64,000 nucleotides of DNA from Harmothoe impar (GCA_947462335.1 OX381720.1:503501-567500); one strand, 5' to 3'. Numbered from the stretch's first letter, positions 38,028-50,381 are shown. The notes: generated by a model from the sequence alone, not told the origin. A program made the numbers and translations.

Positions 38028-41000
38028 GCTCCTAGGCAGGCTCAGCCGGTGGCCCCAGTACGATCTGCCAGACCACCGCGGTATGATATGCCCTTTTTTT
38101 TCAGGGCACAATCAGACCAAAGGGTCGCTGGAGGCGAACCTACTGTTGCGCCAAGTACATCTTCAGGTGGAGGCTAGTGTGGTTTGCACCACACAGGCCC
38201 CTCCTGAGGGAAGTTCTGATGGGGAGGAAAAGCCATCTGGTGGTGTCCCTATGGACACCTAAGGATTGGTGCCCTGTCAGGCCCTCTGGGATGCACCGTT
38301 CTGCCCCTCCGAGGTAAAACTAAACTGACGCCGCTACACGCCCCTGGACCAACCAAAGCAGACCGACGGTGCTGTCGTGACTTACCGAGTCGCTTCTGCT
38401 ACCAAACCGGAAGCAGCCTGATGTCTTCAACCGTGGTTTAAACCTAAGCCACAACCGTCTGTTCTCAAAGATTCTACTGCCCGCCAGGGCGTCTGATCCT
38501 GAGGTCACTCTATACTAGTTTGACCTATGAACTAAACCATGGATCTCCCTCCTGTGATAACTATATATATGGAGGCACGGACCAACCTTTTTATATTCAT
38601 ATTTCACAAGAGATGGAAGCACTATACGGGTGCTGGACTCTATCCATCTCTACCGCCATGAACTGCTAGGTACTGGAGAGTGACCCTAATAAGGATGACG
38701 ATTTATCCAATCTTATTTAGGATATGCATTTATGGATTTTATATATAAACTCTTCTTCGCCAAAGGAAGTGGGAACTGCTATAGTTCATTATTTATATAT
38801 ATAAGGACACAAACTCCACACAGATTTGACCATTGCTGAACGTAGTAGGTGATGTGTTGAGTTTCCAAGGTGGTTATTGGTGCCTTGTGATATTAACTGA
38901 TACTAGTCAAGGACTATCAGTTGGACAGTTTTTATATCATGTGCCTACGGGACTATGGTTTGATACCAGAGACTATACTTTTGATATAAACAGTTATGTG
39001 CATGTTAACTTGTGTGTTCATGTATGTACGCCTGTTTTAACTATGAGTAGAAATGTTACTTGTTTATGAATAGATATACATGGTATATAATGTATCCAAG
39101 AGGTATTATTATCATAAAACCAACCCTGCCTACATTCTTGAGGGGGGTAGTGTGACGGGTTGACTATGAGTCTAACTGTTATCGTGGTATATCTTTTAAA
39201 TGTTGTTATGATGTAAAACGACACGGTTCTACTGTTATACTTATATGGTTTATTCATCTAACAAGTATCGTCGGTTCGTTACATATACCTAGTTGGGTTG
39301 TATACGGTAGTGTACCGGTACTACCCTCGGTTCTATTCGGTAGTATTTACATAAGCATGTTACATAACTATACCTACTAGGTGGCGCTGCTGGTACGGTC
39401 ACGTGGCCTATGCAACAGTGTATATAAGGTGACTACTTCCCCATTGGAAGTCAGTCAGGTTTGCGACTGTCCAGGCAAGACCACCCTGTGCTCCGGGCTT
39501 AACACTACGCTGTGGGGTTACTTCCCTGTAATATGATCTGATCTGATCCCTGTATATCTGATGGTTATACTGCTGCTATAATACTCAAGACTTTCCTTTG
39601 TAATAAAGTTGGCGTATATTAAAGTCTAATTTACCTTGTCTGGTTTTTGATCTCATGCGTTACACTTGTAGTAAGAGACCAACTACAGAACTATAGACTT
39701 TTAGTCTGGTGGGTACTTCTGGTCGGCCTGGTTGCTATGACAGAGTATTTTAGAACACTTTACTTTCCTTTTTTTCTGATGAACATCAGTTCAGATATCT
39801 TATGTCTTACATGATGAATGTGTATCTTAATGATCTTTAGACCAAATATAGTTCAGATTACTATAACAAGTAAAACCACATTGCAACACATAATTATTTG
39901 CCTTGAATTCCTGCCTTTATTTCATGCCAATGCTGATGTTGGGTACATTTTCTCAGCCTCACCCAGCGGGATGTGACCAGGTCACTGAGGGAGTCATGCA
40001 TCCAGTCCTAGTGGGAGGGTGTGGTTTTCTGCAAAAACTGCTGATGTTAGCATTTCCCGCTTGGTGTAACAAAGCTAAATACACCCACTGGTGCTCTGGA
40101 AGCTTCACGTTTCTTCGTGCAGCAAAAGTTATAGTTCCTGAAATGATAAATTATGGCAATATTTCATGATTGCTGGGTGTTAGCAATAAGTCCCAATTTA
40201 TATCCTGGGCTAGCATCATTAAATGTTTTGAATGCAAACATGTATATATCTAGAAATGCATCTGCCTTGCAGGTTATTTGGCATTTTCAGGTATTACTTA
40301 CACGCAGCATAAAGCGTTCAATTGTTGTGAGCTACACCCATTACATTCCGAACAATTGCACATTGCATCACTGGTGTGTAAGGTGGTTAAACAAACCAAG
40401 GCAAGTAAGCACATTGTTCTGAAAAAAAGCACAAGTAATGTTGGACAAACAGTAGTTCATGTTGGAGGAGGCAAAACACAGACAAAAGTTTACTTAATAT
40501 CTTAAAGCTGCATGGTACAGCATTTATGACCTGACTGGGAGTCAAAATCATGATTGTGTCAAAAGGTTTAATTCAGCATAATTATTACACATTCAATTGT
40601 CATTCAACAATATAGTGTTCTAAACATCCATCCATATGGACCAACAAGGAAAATGGAACCTTTGTGCCGGATTGTTTGGTACAAACTTTGGCCAACAGGG
40701 GGCTCAATTTAGCCAAAAGGGTTCACAATATTGCAAAAAAATGTATCAAGATCACTTTCCAATGCAGAATGCATCAGCCCTATTCACACACCAGAACTGC
40801 ATACCCTTGGGAAGGGAATTAACCCCTTATGGTCAACGAGAGGCATGAACATGGCAGTTTTATTGGTGTGAACAACTTCATCATTGAAAGATATTCTGGA
40901 ATTAATTGCTTTTCATGAAGGTTTAATTAATGATTGAAAGATACATGTCTTTTTTTCATTTTCCATACAAAAAAAACTTTATCATGAACACAGCCATTTG

Positions 41001-42424
41001 AAAGACCTTCCCTTTCAGAAAATAAAATTATGAAATGCTTCAAATATGAAGAATGCATGCAATGTTACAGCCTCTAAAATTGGTAATGGGTTTCCCCGAG
41101 TGAAGGGTTTAATCAATTAAAACTGAACTTACCCTGCGTTCATCTTGGAGGTCCTTTCTGAAAGTCTGTCACTGTTTTGTAGTTTGCTGCTGTACACTGA
41201 AGTAGTGGTGTTGGAACTGTTTATAACCAAAAAAGCTGTGGTTGGAAACATGATATTGCCTCATAGAATGTGTTTTAACACATGGATTTCTGTGTAATGT
41301 GCCTATCATGGGAACAGGAATGAGAAAGGAATAGCAGTAATAACTAGGTAACAACTGTGCACCTTGGAAACAATGTACCATATTGCAAATCACACATAGA
41401 GAGTTCAATAAAGTTAGAAGTCCACCATTGCTTTGATTTTAGATTAATTTTAGAGTGAGCTTGTCAGAATCCTACCAGATGCAGAAAGACTAAACTTAAC
41501 TTTCACCACTTTAGAATGGTTATGTCACCATTCAGGTTGATAATAATCTGCCGTGTTTTCACAGAGATTGCTATTCCGCCACCCCTATTCCCGCTTCAAC
41601 TGGCCTGATTGTTAGTTATATTATTCATACTAATCAAAGTCATAACTGGTTCATTTCACACATTTGGGTGAGCTTGAACGTCCCAACACTACATTCCTTA
41701 TGACAAAGGTAGGTTCAATTTTACCACTCATTGGTTTTCCCAGGTTATGTGATCCCTATTGTCCCTTTTGACAGGCTTAGAGTGGATACAGGTCTGTGTA
41801 TTTTCTACTCTCTAAATATTAGTGCACTTATTCCCTTTCAGGGAATATCTAATTTAGATTAGGAATGGCAATTTGTTATAAGTAAAATTCCTTTCATTTC
41901 CATAAAATAATCTAAATGCCATGTTTGTGGTATTAGTCTGGGACCTACCTGCTACAAAGACCTGGATTTGAGTATAAATGTGAGCAGTGGAGGACAAGGA
42001 TAGTGTGGGGTGACCTGTTCAGTGAAGTATATGATGGACAGATGTGGGAGGAATTTGCTGATCCAAACAATTTTCTAAAACAATCCTAATAACTTTACAT
42101 TGATGCTGAATGTAGATGGGTTTCAACCTTATAAACAGGTAAACAATTCCATGGGAGCAATCTGCCTTGTGGTTCTCAACCTGGCTGTAGAATGTAGATT
42201 CAAACAAGAATATGTGATCCTTGTTGGGTTAATGCCAAAGTTTTGAAAAAGAACCACGGACAAATACATTCCTGGAACCACTTGTTGACAGATTGCTACA
42301 AGCATGGTTTGATGGATTCAGACTTTTAAGCTATAGCTCTCAGAGTGTACCTAAGCTGGTCAGGCTTGCTTTGATTTGTTGCGGCTGTTATGTACCTGTC
42401 CAGGTCTAGGCAGCTATATGACAG
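38028..42424 (+). repeat. Array unit 8 (4,397 bp), type A of the dimer
   Basis: LTR 39151-39664. It matches unit 6 at its diagnostic bases (near 38988 and 42206). Private changes (GTCGCTTCTGC near 38390, GCATGGTTTGATG near 42303) arose after the dimer duplicated. The E-box is intact. No coding sequence is supported. Confidence 0.93.
39151..39664 (+). mobile_element. LTR, copy 8
   Basis: 514 bp with intact E-box, TATA and AATAAA. The CTCF-like motif is at 39374-39388. Confidence 0.85.
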
Positions 42425-45400
42425 GCTCCTAGGCAGGCTCAGCCGGTGGCCCCAGTACGATCTGCCAGACCACCGCGGTATGATATGCCCTTTTTTTTCA
42501 GGGCACAATCAGACCAAAGGGTCGCTGGAGGCGAACCTACTGTTGCGCCAAGTACATCTTCAGGTGGAGGCTAGTGTGGTTTGCACCACACAGGCCCCTC
42601 CTGAGGGAAGTTCTGATGGGGAGGAAAAGCCATCTGGTGGTGTCCCTATGGACACCTAAGGATTGGTGCCCTGTCAGGCCCTCTGGGATGCACCGTTCTG
42701 CCCCTCCGAGGTAAAACTAAACTGACGCCGCTACACGCCCCTGGACCAACCAAAGCAGACCGACGGTGCTGTCGTGACTTACCGAGTCGCTACTGCTACC
42801 AAACCGGAAGCAGCCTGATGTCTTCAACCGTGGTTTAAACCTAAGCCACAACCGTCTGTTCTCAAAGATTCTACTGCCCGCCAGGGCGTCTGATCCTGAG
42901 GTCACTCTATACTAGTTTGACCTATGAACTAAACCATGGATCTCCCTCCTGTGATAACTATATATATGGAGGCACGGACCAACCTTTTTATATTCATATT
43001 TCACAAGAGATGGAAGCACTATACGGGTGCTGGACTCTATCCATCTCTACCGCCATGAACTGCTAGGTACTGGAGAGTGACCCTAATAAGGATGACGATT
43101 TATCCAATCTTATTTAGGATATGCATTTATGGATTTTATATATAAACTCTTCTTCGCCAAAGGAAGTGGGAACTGCTATAGTTCATTATCTATATATATA
43201 AGGACACAAACTCCACACAGATTTGACCATTGCTGAACGTAGTAGGTGATGTGTTGAGTTTCCAAGGTGGTTATTGGTGCCTTGTGATATTAACTGATAC
43301 TAGTCATGGACTATCAGTTGGACAGTTTTTATATCATGTGCCTACGGGACTATGGTTTGATACCAGAGACTATACTTTTGATATAAACTGTTATGTGCAT
43401 GTTAACTTGTGTGTTCATGTATGTACGCCTGTTTTAACTATGAGTAGAAATGTTACTTGTTTATGAATAGATATACATGGTATATAATGTATCCAAGAGG
43501 TATTATTATCATAAAACCAACCCTGCCTACATTCTTGAGGGGGGTAGTGTGACGGGTTGACTATGAGTCTAACTGTTATCGTGGTATATCTTTTAAATGT
43601 TGTTATGATGTAAAACGACACGGTTCTACTGTTATACTTATATGGTTTATTCATCTAACAAGTATCGTCGGTTCGTTACATATACCTAGTTGGGTTGTAT
43701 ACGGTAGTGTACCGGTACTACCCTCGGTTCTATTCGGTAGTATTTACATAAGCATGTTACATAACTATACCTACTAGGTGGCGCTGCTGGTACGGGCACG
43801 TGGCCTATGCAACAGTGTATATAAGGTGACTACTTCCCCATTGGAAGTCAGTCAGGTTTGCGACTGTCCAGGCAAGACCACCCTGTGCTCCGGGCTTAAC
43901 ACTACGCTGTGGGGTTACTTCCCTGTAATATGATCTGATCTGATCCCTGTATATCTGATGGTTATACTGCTGCTATAATACTCAAGACTTTCCTTTGTAA
44001 TAAAGTTGGCGTATATTAAAGTCTAATTTACCTTGTCTGGTTTTTGATCTCATGCGTTACACTTGTAGTAAGAGACCAACTACAGAACTATAGACTTTTA
44101 GTCTGGTGGGTACTTCTGGTCGGCCTGGTTGCTATGACAGAGTATTTTAGAACACTTTACTTTCCTTTTTTTCTGATGAACATCAGTTCAGATATCTTAT
44201 GTCTTACATGATGAATGTGTATCTTAATGATCTTTAGACCAAATATAGTTCAGATTACTATAACAAGTAAAACCACATTGCAACACATAATTATTTGCCT
44301 TGAATTCCTGCCTTTATTTCATGCCAATGCTGATGTTGGGTACATTTTCTCAGCCTCACCCAGCGGGATGTGACCAGGTCACTGAGGGAGTCATGCATCC
44401 AGTCCTAGTGGGAGGGTGTGGTTTTCTGCAAAAACTGCTGATGTTAGCATTTCCCGCTTGGTGTAACAAAGCTAAATACACCCACTGGTGCTCTGGAAGC
44501 TTCACGTTTCTTCGTGCAGCAAAAGTTATAGTTCCTGAAATGATAAATTATGGCAATATTTCATGATTGCTGGGTGTTAGCAATAAGTCCCAATTTATAT
44601 CCTGGGCTAGCATCATTAAATGTTTTGAATGCAAACATGTATATATCTAGAAATGCATCTGCCTTGCAGGTTATTTGGCATTTTCAGGTATTACTTACAC
44701 GCAGCATAAAGCGTTCAATTGTTGTGAGCTACACCCATTACATTCCGAACAATTGCACATTGCATCACTGGTGTGTAAGGTGGTTAAACAAACCAAGGCA
44801 AGTAAGCACATTGTTCTGAAAAAAAGCACAAGTAATGTTGGACAAACAGTAGTTCATGTTGGAGGAGGCAAAACACAGACAAAAGTTTACTTAATATCTT
44901 AAAGCTGCATGGTACAGCATTTATGACCTGACTGGGAGTCAAAATCATGATTGTGTCAAAAGGTTTAATTCAGCATAATTATTACACATTCAATTGTCAT
45001 TCAACAATATAGTGTTCTAAACATCCATCCATATGGACCAACAAGGAAAATGGAACCTTTGTGCCGGATTGTTTGGTACAAACTTTGGCCAATAGGGGGC
45101 TCAATTTAGCCAAAAGGGTTCACAATATTGCAAAAAAATGTATCAAGATCACTTTCCAATGCAGAATGCATCAGCCCTATTCACACACCAGAACTGCATA
45201 CCCTTGGGAAGGGAATTAACCCCTTATGGTCAACGAGAGGCATGAACATGGCAGTTTTATTGGTGTGAACAACTTCATCATTGAAAGATATTCTGGAATT
45301 AATTGCTTTTCATGAAGGTTTAATTATTGATTGAAAGATACATGTCTTTTTTTCATTTTCCATACAAAAAAAACTTTATCATGAACACAGCCATTTGAAA

Positions 45401-46821
45401 GACCTTCCCTTTCAGAAAATAAAATTATGAAATGCTTCAAATATGAAGAATGCATGCAATGTTACAGCCTCTAAAATTGGTAATGGGTTTCCCCGAGTGA
45501 AGGGTTTAATCAATTAAAACTGAACTTACCCTGCGTTCATCTTGGAGGTCCTTTCTGAAAGTCTGTCACTGTTTTGTAGTTTGCTGCTGTACACTGAAGT
45601 AGTGGTGTTGGAACTGTTTATAACCAAAAAAGCTGTGGTTGGAAACATGATATTGCCTCATAGAATGTGTTTTAACACATGGATTTCTGTGTAATGTGCC
45701 TGTCATGGGAACAGGAATGAGAAAGGAATAGCAGTAATAACTAGGTAACAACTGTGCACCTTGGAAACAATGTACCATATTGCAAATCACACATAGAGAG
45801 TTCAATAAAGTTAGAAGTCCACCATTGCTTTGATTTTAGATTAATTTTAGAGTGAGCTTGTCAGAATCCTACCAGATGCAGAAAGACTAAACTTAACTTT
45901 CACCACTTTAGAATGGTTATGTCACCATTCAGGTTGATAATAATCTGCCGTGTTTTCACAGAGATTGCTATTCCGCCACCCCTATTCCCGCTTCAACTGG
46001 CCTGATTGTTAGTTATATTATTCATACTAATCAAAGTCATAACTGGTTCATTTCACACATTTGGGTGAGCTTGAACGTCCCAACACTACATTCCTTATGA
46101 CAAAGGTAGGTTCAATTTTACCACTCATTGGTTTTCCCAGGTTATGTGATCCCTATTGTCCCTTTTGACAGGCTTAGAGTGGATACAGGTCTGTGTATTT
46201 TCTACTCTCTAAATATTAGTGCACTTATTCCCTTTCAGGGAATATCTAATTTAGATTAGGAATGGCAATTTGTTATAAGTAAAATTCCTTTCATTTCCAT
46301 AAAATAATCTAAATGCCATGTTTGTGGTATTAGTCTGGGACCTACCTGCTACAAAGACCTGGATTTGAGTATAAATGTGAGCAGTGGAGGACAAGGATAG
46401 TGTGGGGTGACCTGTTCAGTGAAGTATATGATGGACAGATGTGGGAGGAATTTGCTGATCCAAACAATTTTCTAAAACAATCCTAATAACTTTACATTGA
46501 TGCTGAATGTAGATGGGTTTCAACCTTATAAACAGGTAAACAATTCCATGGGAGCAATCTGCCTTGTGGTTCTCAACCTGGCTGTAGAATGTAGATTCAA
46601 ACAAGAAAATGTGATCCTTGTTGGGTTAATGCCAAAGTTTTGAAAAAGAACCACGGACAAAAACATTCCTGGAACCACTTGTTGACAGATTGCTACAAGC
46701 ATGGTATGATGGATTCAGACTTTTAAGCTATAGCTCTCAGAGTGTACCTAAGCTGGTCAGGCTTGCTTTGATTTGTTGCGGCTGTTATGTACCTGTCCAG
46801 GTCTAGGCAGCTATATGACAG
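42425..46821 (+). repeat. Array unit 9 (4,397 bp), type B of the dimer
   Basis: LTR 43548-44061. It carries the whole set of unit-7 variants 8,794 bp downstream (near 43184, 43302, 43791, 45087 and 45321). Its right end has a private AAAAACATTCC near 46659. No coding sequence is supported. Confidence 0.93.
43548..44061 (+). mobile_element. LTR, copy 9
   Basis: 514 bp, the last LTR of the array. It carries the GGGCACGTGG variant of copy 7. The CTCF-like motif is at 43771-43785. Confidence 0.85.
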
Positions 46822-47594
46822 GCTCCTAGGCAGGCTCAGCCGGTGGCCCAAGTACGATCTGCCAGACCACCGCAGTATGATATGCCCTTTTTTTTCAGGG
46901 CACAATCAGACCAAAGGGTCGCTGGAGGCGAACCTACTGTTGCGCCAAGTACATCTTCAGGTGGAGGCTAGTGTGGTTTGCACCACACAGGCCCCTCCTG
47001 AGGGAAGTTCTGATGGGGAGGAAAAGCCATCTGGTGGTGTCCCTATGGACACCTAAGGATTGGTGCCCTGTCAGGCCCTCTGGGATGCACCGTTCTGCCC
47101 CTCCGAGGTAAAACTAAACTGACGCCGCTACACGCCCCTGGACCAACCGAAGCAGACCGACGGTGCTGTCGTGACTTACCGAGTCGCTACTGCTACCAAA
47201 CCGGAAGCAGCCTGATGTCTTCAACCGTGGTTTAAACCTAAGCCACAACCGTCTGTTCTCAAAGATTCTACTGCCCGCCAGGGCGTCTGATCCTGAGGTC
47301 ACTCTATACTAGTTTGACCTATGAACTAAACCATGGATCTCCCTCCTGTGATAACTATATATATGGAGGCACGGACCAACCTTTTTATATTCATATTTCA
47401 CAAGAGATGGAAGCACTATACGGGTGCTGGACTCTATCCATCTCTACCGCCATGAACTGCTAGGTACTGGAGAGTGACCCTAATAAGGATGACGATTTAT
47501 CCAATCTTATTTAGGATATGCATTTATGGATTTTATATATAAACTCTTCTTCGCCAAAGGAAGTGGGAACTGCTATAGTTCATTATTTATATAT
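46822..47594 (+). repeat. Array unit 10, truncated (773 bp)
   Basis: Only the internal-element fragment is present. It ends in CATTATTTATATAT, before the polypurine tract and LTR, where a hairpin begins. Private changes include GGCCCAAGTACG and CCGCAGTATG near 46845-46876, so this terminal copy is less homogenised. Confidence 0.9.
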
Positions 47595-47643
47595 ACAAGT
47601 GAGGGCGCAAACAGATTACATCTGTTTGCTAGCCCTCACTTGT
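47595..47643. repeat. 49-bp hairpin at the array's right breakpoint
   Basis: The left arm ACAAGTGAGGGC + GCAAACAGA is mirrored by TCTGTTTGC + TA + GCCCTCACTTGT around a five-base TTACA loop. The arms are fully complementary except for a 2-base bulge. The hairpin starts exactly where unit 10 stops. Confidence 0.85.
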
Positions 47644-47828
47644 TTGAGAAGATACTGGATTTAATATTTATGCAGGGTTGTGGTTGGAAACATTTATTTG
47701 TTGCAGGTCTGATATTTGAGCACCCCCCAAACACACTGCCTAATGATACCTGGATTTGATATTGGTGCGGGCATTTATTTCTTGAAGATCTATAATTAAG
47801 AACAGGGGTTTTGTTGACTTGAAAACAT
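47644..47828. other. Short non-coding stretch with imperfect repeats
   Basis: TGGATTTAATATTT (about 47656) and TGGATTTGATATTG (about 47751) begin two loosely similar segments that share CATTTATTT and a following GAAGATCT or CAGGTCT-like sequence. No gene is seen. Confidence 0.4.
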
Positions 47829-49140
47829 AACAAATTTATTGACTTGAGTAAGGATTGTTATCGGAGAGTGATTTTAATTTTTCTGGTCGGCCTAAACTCA
47901 ATAGTCTAGGCCTTAAAAAAAATTAGCTGTCTGCCCTCTCAGGTATCAATTACCTTGAAGGGGAAGCAACTATGGAAATTGGATGGCTTTACAAAGCCAT
48001 CCTGGTAAGTAGTAAGTCAATGCATGGTATGCAAGAGACTATAAAGTCGAGGACGGCTATGTATGTGGGCGGTGAGGCACCAGGTAAGTAACCAAACTGA
48101 CACTGCTTGCCTTTCTTATTGATAACAAAAACCCACAGGAGAGGTGTAAAAAGCAGTGCGTCAACTAAATGACTGATTTTCAGTTAACTCTGACACTAAC
48201 CAACTGTTCTTGTCTATCGTAGCAGTGCAGTAGAGAAAATGGTGGATTTTGATACTAAATGTAGGGCCAACATGTGAATTGTTAGGTATTGTGATGCTGT
48301 TTTAGCAGAAGACGTGTACACGCAAACACAAAGTAAACAAAACACACCAGAAGTGCCACCTGGTGTGGAAACTGGTGTTGATACCAATATTTGCCACATG
48401 GTGGCGAGACTTGTATATTTTGAGCTCTTGTGTCCCGGGTTGAACCATACTGACGCGCAGACCTTTTTGCTAGAAAGGGGATTCAATTTTAACCCCCCCC
48501 CCAGGGAAGGGTGAATAATCTTTGCCCCCCCCCCCAACACACACTCCCCTGTAACTAATGAATAAACAAATTTATTGACTTGAGTAAGGATTGTAATAGG
48601 AGAGTTATTTTTATTTTTCTGGTCGGCCTAAACTCAAAAGTCTAGGCCTTAAAAAAAATTAGCTCTCTGTCCCGCAAGACATCAACTATCTTGATGGGGA
48701 AGCGTCAATAGGTGGATGGCTTGACAAAGCCATCCTGGTAAGTCCACAAGAAATCACCAGAAATGTGATGAAGGACGGTGGGCGGTGAGGCCCACCAAGT
48801 AAGTACCTAAACTGACACTGCTTGCCTTTCTTATTGATAACAAAAACCCACAGGAGAGGTGTAAAAAGCAGTGCGTCAACTGAATGACTGATTTTCAGTT
48901 AACTCTGACACTAACCAAGTGTTCTTGTCTATCATAGCAGTGCAGTAGAGAAAATGATGTATTTTGATACTAAATGTACGGCCAACATGTGAATTGTTAG
49001 GTATTGTGATGCTGTTTTAGCAGAAGACGTGCAGACGCAAACACAAAGTAAACCAAAACGCACCAGATGCGCCACCTGGTGTGGAAACTGGGGTTGATAC
49101 CAATTTTTGCCACATGGTGGCGACAGGTATATTTTGAGCT
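47829..49140. repeat. Direct duplication, two diverged copies with 736-bp spacing
   Basis: Copy 1 (47829-48426) and copy 2 (48565-49140) both start AACAAATTTATTGACTTGAG. They share long blocks through TATTTTGAGCTC, with many substitutions and small indels. The copies are separated by a C-run-rich spacer (about 48427-48564). Each copy contains CCACATGGTGGC, which fits the CTCF core pattern CCxCxxGGxGGC. Short antisense frames in this region have no recognisable domain. It is probably an unnamed dispersed repeat. Confidence 0.8.
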
Positions 49141-49660
49141 CCACGCGGGAAATATGACTGGCAAGTTGCTTCTACGTCAGAAAACATCTGGTATTTGAGG
49201 AAATAAAGTTCACAAGACCTGATGTATTTCATCAAAAAGGACACCATGTACTGCTCTTTTATTCTGTTGGACTGTTGTTGAAACAGGAACTAAAAATACA
49301 CTGTAAATCCTAGCTTTAGGGCGTGCCTGATGTAAAACACCCCATGTCTGGATGTTGCCAGAAGATATAGGACCGGACACCACCAACACTCGGCAAGCTC
49401 CAACTCACATTGCATGTTGTGTGTTGGGCTCCACCTCACATTGCATGTTGTGTAGGTGGAGCATGCTGATTCTGCGCCTGTTCCTCGCACTCTTGGCGAT
49501 ATTGGTCCACCGATGGTGAGCCAAGTCGACTTGATGCGGAGACAATTTTTGCAAGCTGAATTCTGCTGGTCAGATTTCAGCCACAAATTTCAATAAAAGA
49601 AAACAGGCTGGGTACTTGAGCAGAGACAAAACAAATAAGTGCCGTGTGTAACTCACACAG
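49141..49660. other. Intergenic, with a 31-bp tandem duplication
   Basis: No gene is recognised. A 98-codon antisense frame (49290-49586) lacks known motifs. At 49398-49459 a 31-bp unit (ACTCACATTGCATGTTGTGT core) is repeated twice. Confidence 0.5.
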
Positions 49661-49868
49661 CCTATGAAATTATATTATGAGTTTTTAAATAGGCAATAGT
49701 ACTGGCTGATAGGTGTTGTTGGGGTGGCGCCCCCTGTACCATACAAATACGCCCTGTGTGTGACTGAAATAGCCTGTAAAATTATATCTTGAGATTTTAC
49801 ATAGGCAATGCTACTGCCTGATATGTATTCTTGACGTGGCGCCCCCTATACTATACAGGGCACACTAC
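49661..49868. repeat. Two tandem ~110-bp repeats with TGGCGCCCCC core
   Basis: Two adjacent copies share AAATTATAT..TGAG, TAGGCAAT..TACTG, CTGATA and GTGGCGCCCCCT. A third copy (50602-50692) lies beyond the ORF module, and a weak partial one is near 50806. In reverse the core reads AGGGGGCGCCA, also CTCF-like. Confidence 0.75.
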
Positions 49869-50026
49869 GCGACTATGTGACAGAACCCACATAAAAGGTG
49901 TGTAAAGCAGGGTTTTGGTAGGATGAGGTCCAGTGTGGTCTAGTTACGAACCCTCAGATAGACCTAGATGTAAGAAAAATAATGTTCTCTTATACTAATA
50001 CTAACCCGGATAATAACCTACACTGA

Positions 50027-50068
50027 TGACGTCACAACGTCATTGAAATTTAAAATTGTGTGACGTCA
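50027..50068. promoter_or_regulatory. Paired palindromic CRE sites upstream of a small ORF
   Basis: Two perfect TGACGTCA palindromes (50027-50034 and 50061-50068) and a CGTCA half-site (50038-50042) lie 37-78 bp upstream of the ATG at 50105. This is the typical CREB/ATF arrangement in a proximal promoter. No clear TATA box is visible. Confidence 0.6.
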
Positions 50069-50104
50069 GCTGATCTCAACTGGGGAGTCAGACAACTTGT
50101 AAAA

Positions 50105-50353
50105 ATGGCGGGGATAGGATACGTTGCCGTTCCGCGAGCAGTCATAGATGAGATGGTTGAGAAGCTGTTTTCAGCAGATCACCAGCGAGAGCAGGAGGTG
50201 GCAAAGGTGCAGGAGGAGGTGGTGGATGAGCTGATCCGTGAGCTGACGGATCAACTCATCAGAGAGACCGTCGAGAGGACCAAGCTCGACGTCTGTATGG
50301 AGCAAGAGATACCCGCTGAAGTGATACAGATGCTTGAGGAGTACTCGACGTGA
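50105..50353 (+). CDS. Small helical acidic protein, 82 aa, with histone-type 3' end
   Basis: The product is not recognised. I chose the ATG at 50105 because AAAAATGG is a good Kozak context; the in-frame extension upstream has no ATG and would run through a CRE. The protein starts MAGIGYVAVP and is then predicted to be almost wholly helical. Its middle (about residues 31-60) alternates hydrophobic and acidic residues (EEVVDELIRELTDQLIRE). It ends EEYST. No signal peptide, membrane segment or zinc motif is present. Two CRE palindromes lie just upstream. A histone-like stem-loop starts 28 nt after the stop, and no AATAAA follows closely. It could be an intact replication-linked gene, or the last exon of a longer gene captured next to a histone 3' end. 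The sequence does not resemble any core histone. Confidence 0.5.
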   Translation: MAGIGYVAVPRAVIDEMVEKLFSADHQREQEVAKVQEEVVDELIRELTDQLIRETVERTKLDVCMEQEIPAEVIQMLEEYST

Positions 50354-50381
50354 GCTCTCCCACCTCACCCACTCTACTAAC

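Larger units (their letters stand above)
6925..47594 (+). repeat. Tandem array of a 4,397-bp unit (3' retroelement end + LTR + downstream flank)
   Basis: Nine head-to-tail units and a partial tenth fill about 40.7 kb. LTR starts at 7923, 12770, 17166, 21563, 25960, 30357, 34754, 39151 and 43548 give spacings of 4847, 4396 and then 4397 six times. Each unit joins about 1,123 bp of internal element, a 514-bp LTR and about 2,760 bp of downstream DNA. At each unit boundary the flank (CAGGTCTAGGCAGC...) meets internal sequence, and the same CAGGTCTAGGC lies at 6924-6934, so the founding junction shows about 11 bp of microhomology. Variants are shared between neighbours, as expected from unequal exchange. 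Open frames in the unit are all below 90 codons and lack recognisable domains. Confidence 0.95.

Noticed and set aside
8437..47594. Repeated small frames (60-89 codons) in every array unit as a tandem gene family
   Set aside because: Several overlap in different frames, none has a domain, some are broken by single changes in units 7 and 9, and near-identity of units is explained by recent duplication rather than selection.
6925..47594. Assembly artefact as the whole explanation for the array
   Set aside because: Units carry different private and shared variants in an ordered pattern, which a collapsed or looped assembly would not easily make; exact copy number remains unverified.
48214..48540. 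108-codon antisense frame in the duplicated repeat
   Set aside because: The corresponding frame in the second copy is disrupted and different, and no motif is present.
50060..50104. N-terminal extension of the 82-aa ORF from position 50060
   Set aside because: It begins at GTG inside the second CRE; the ATG at 50105 has a better start context.
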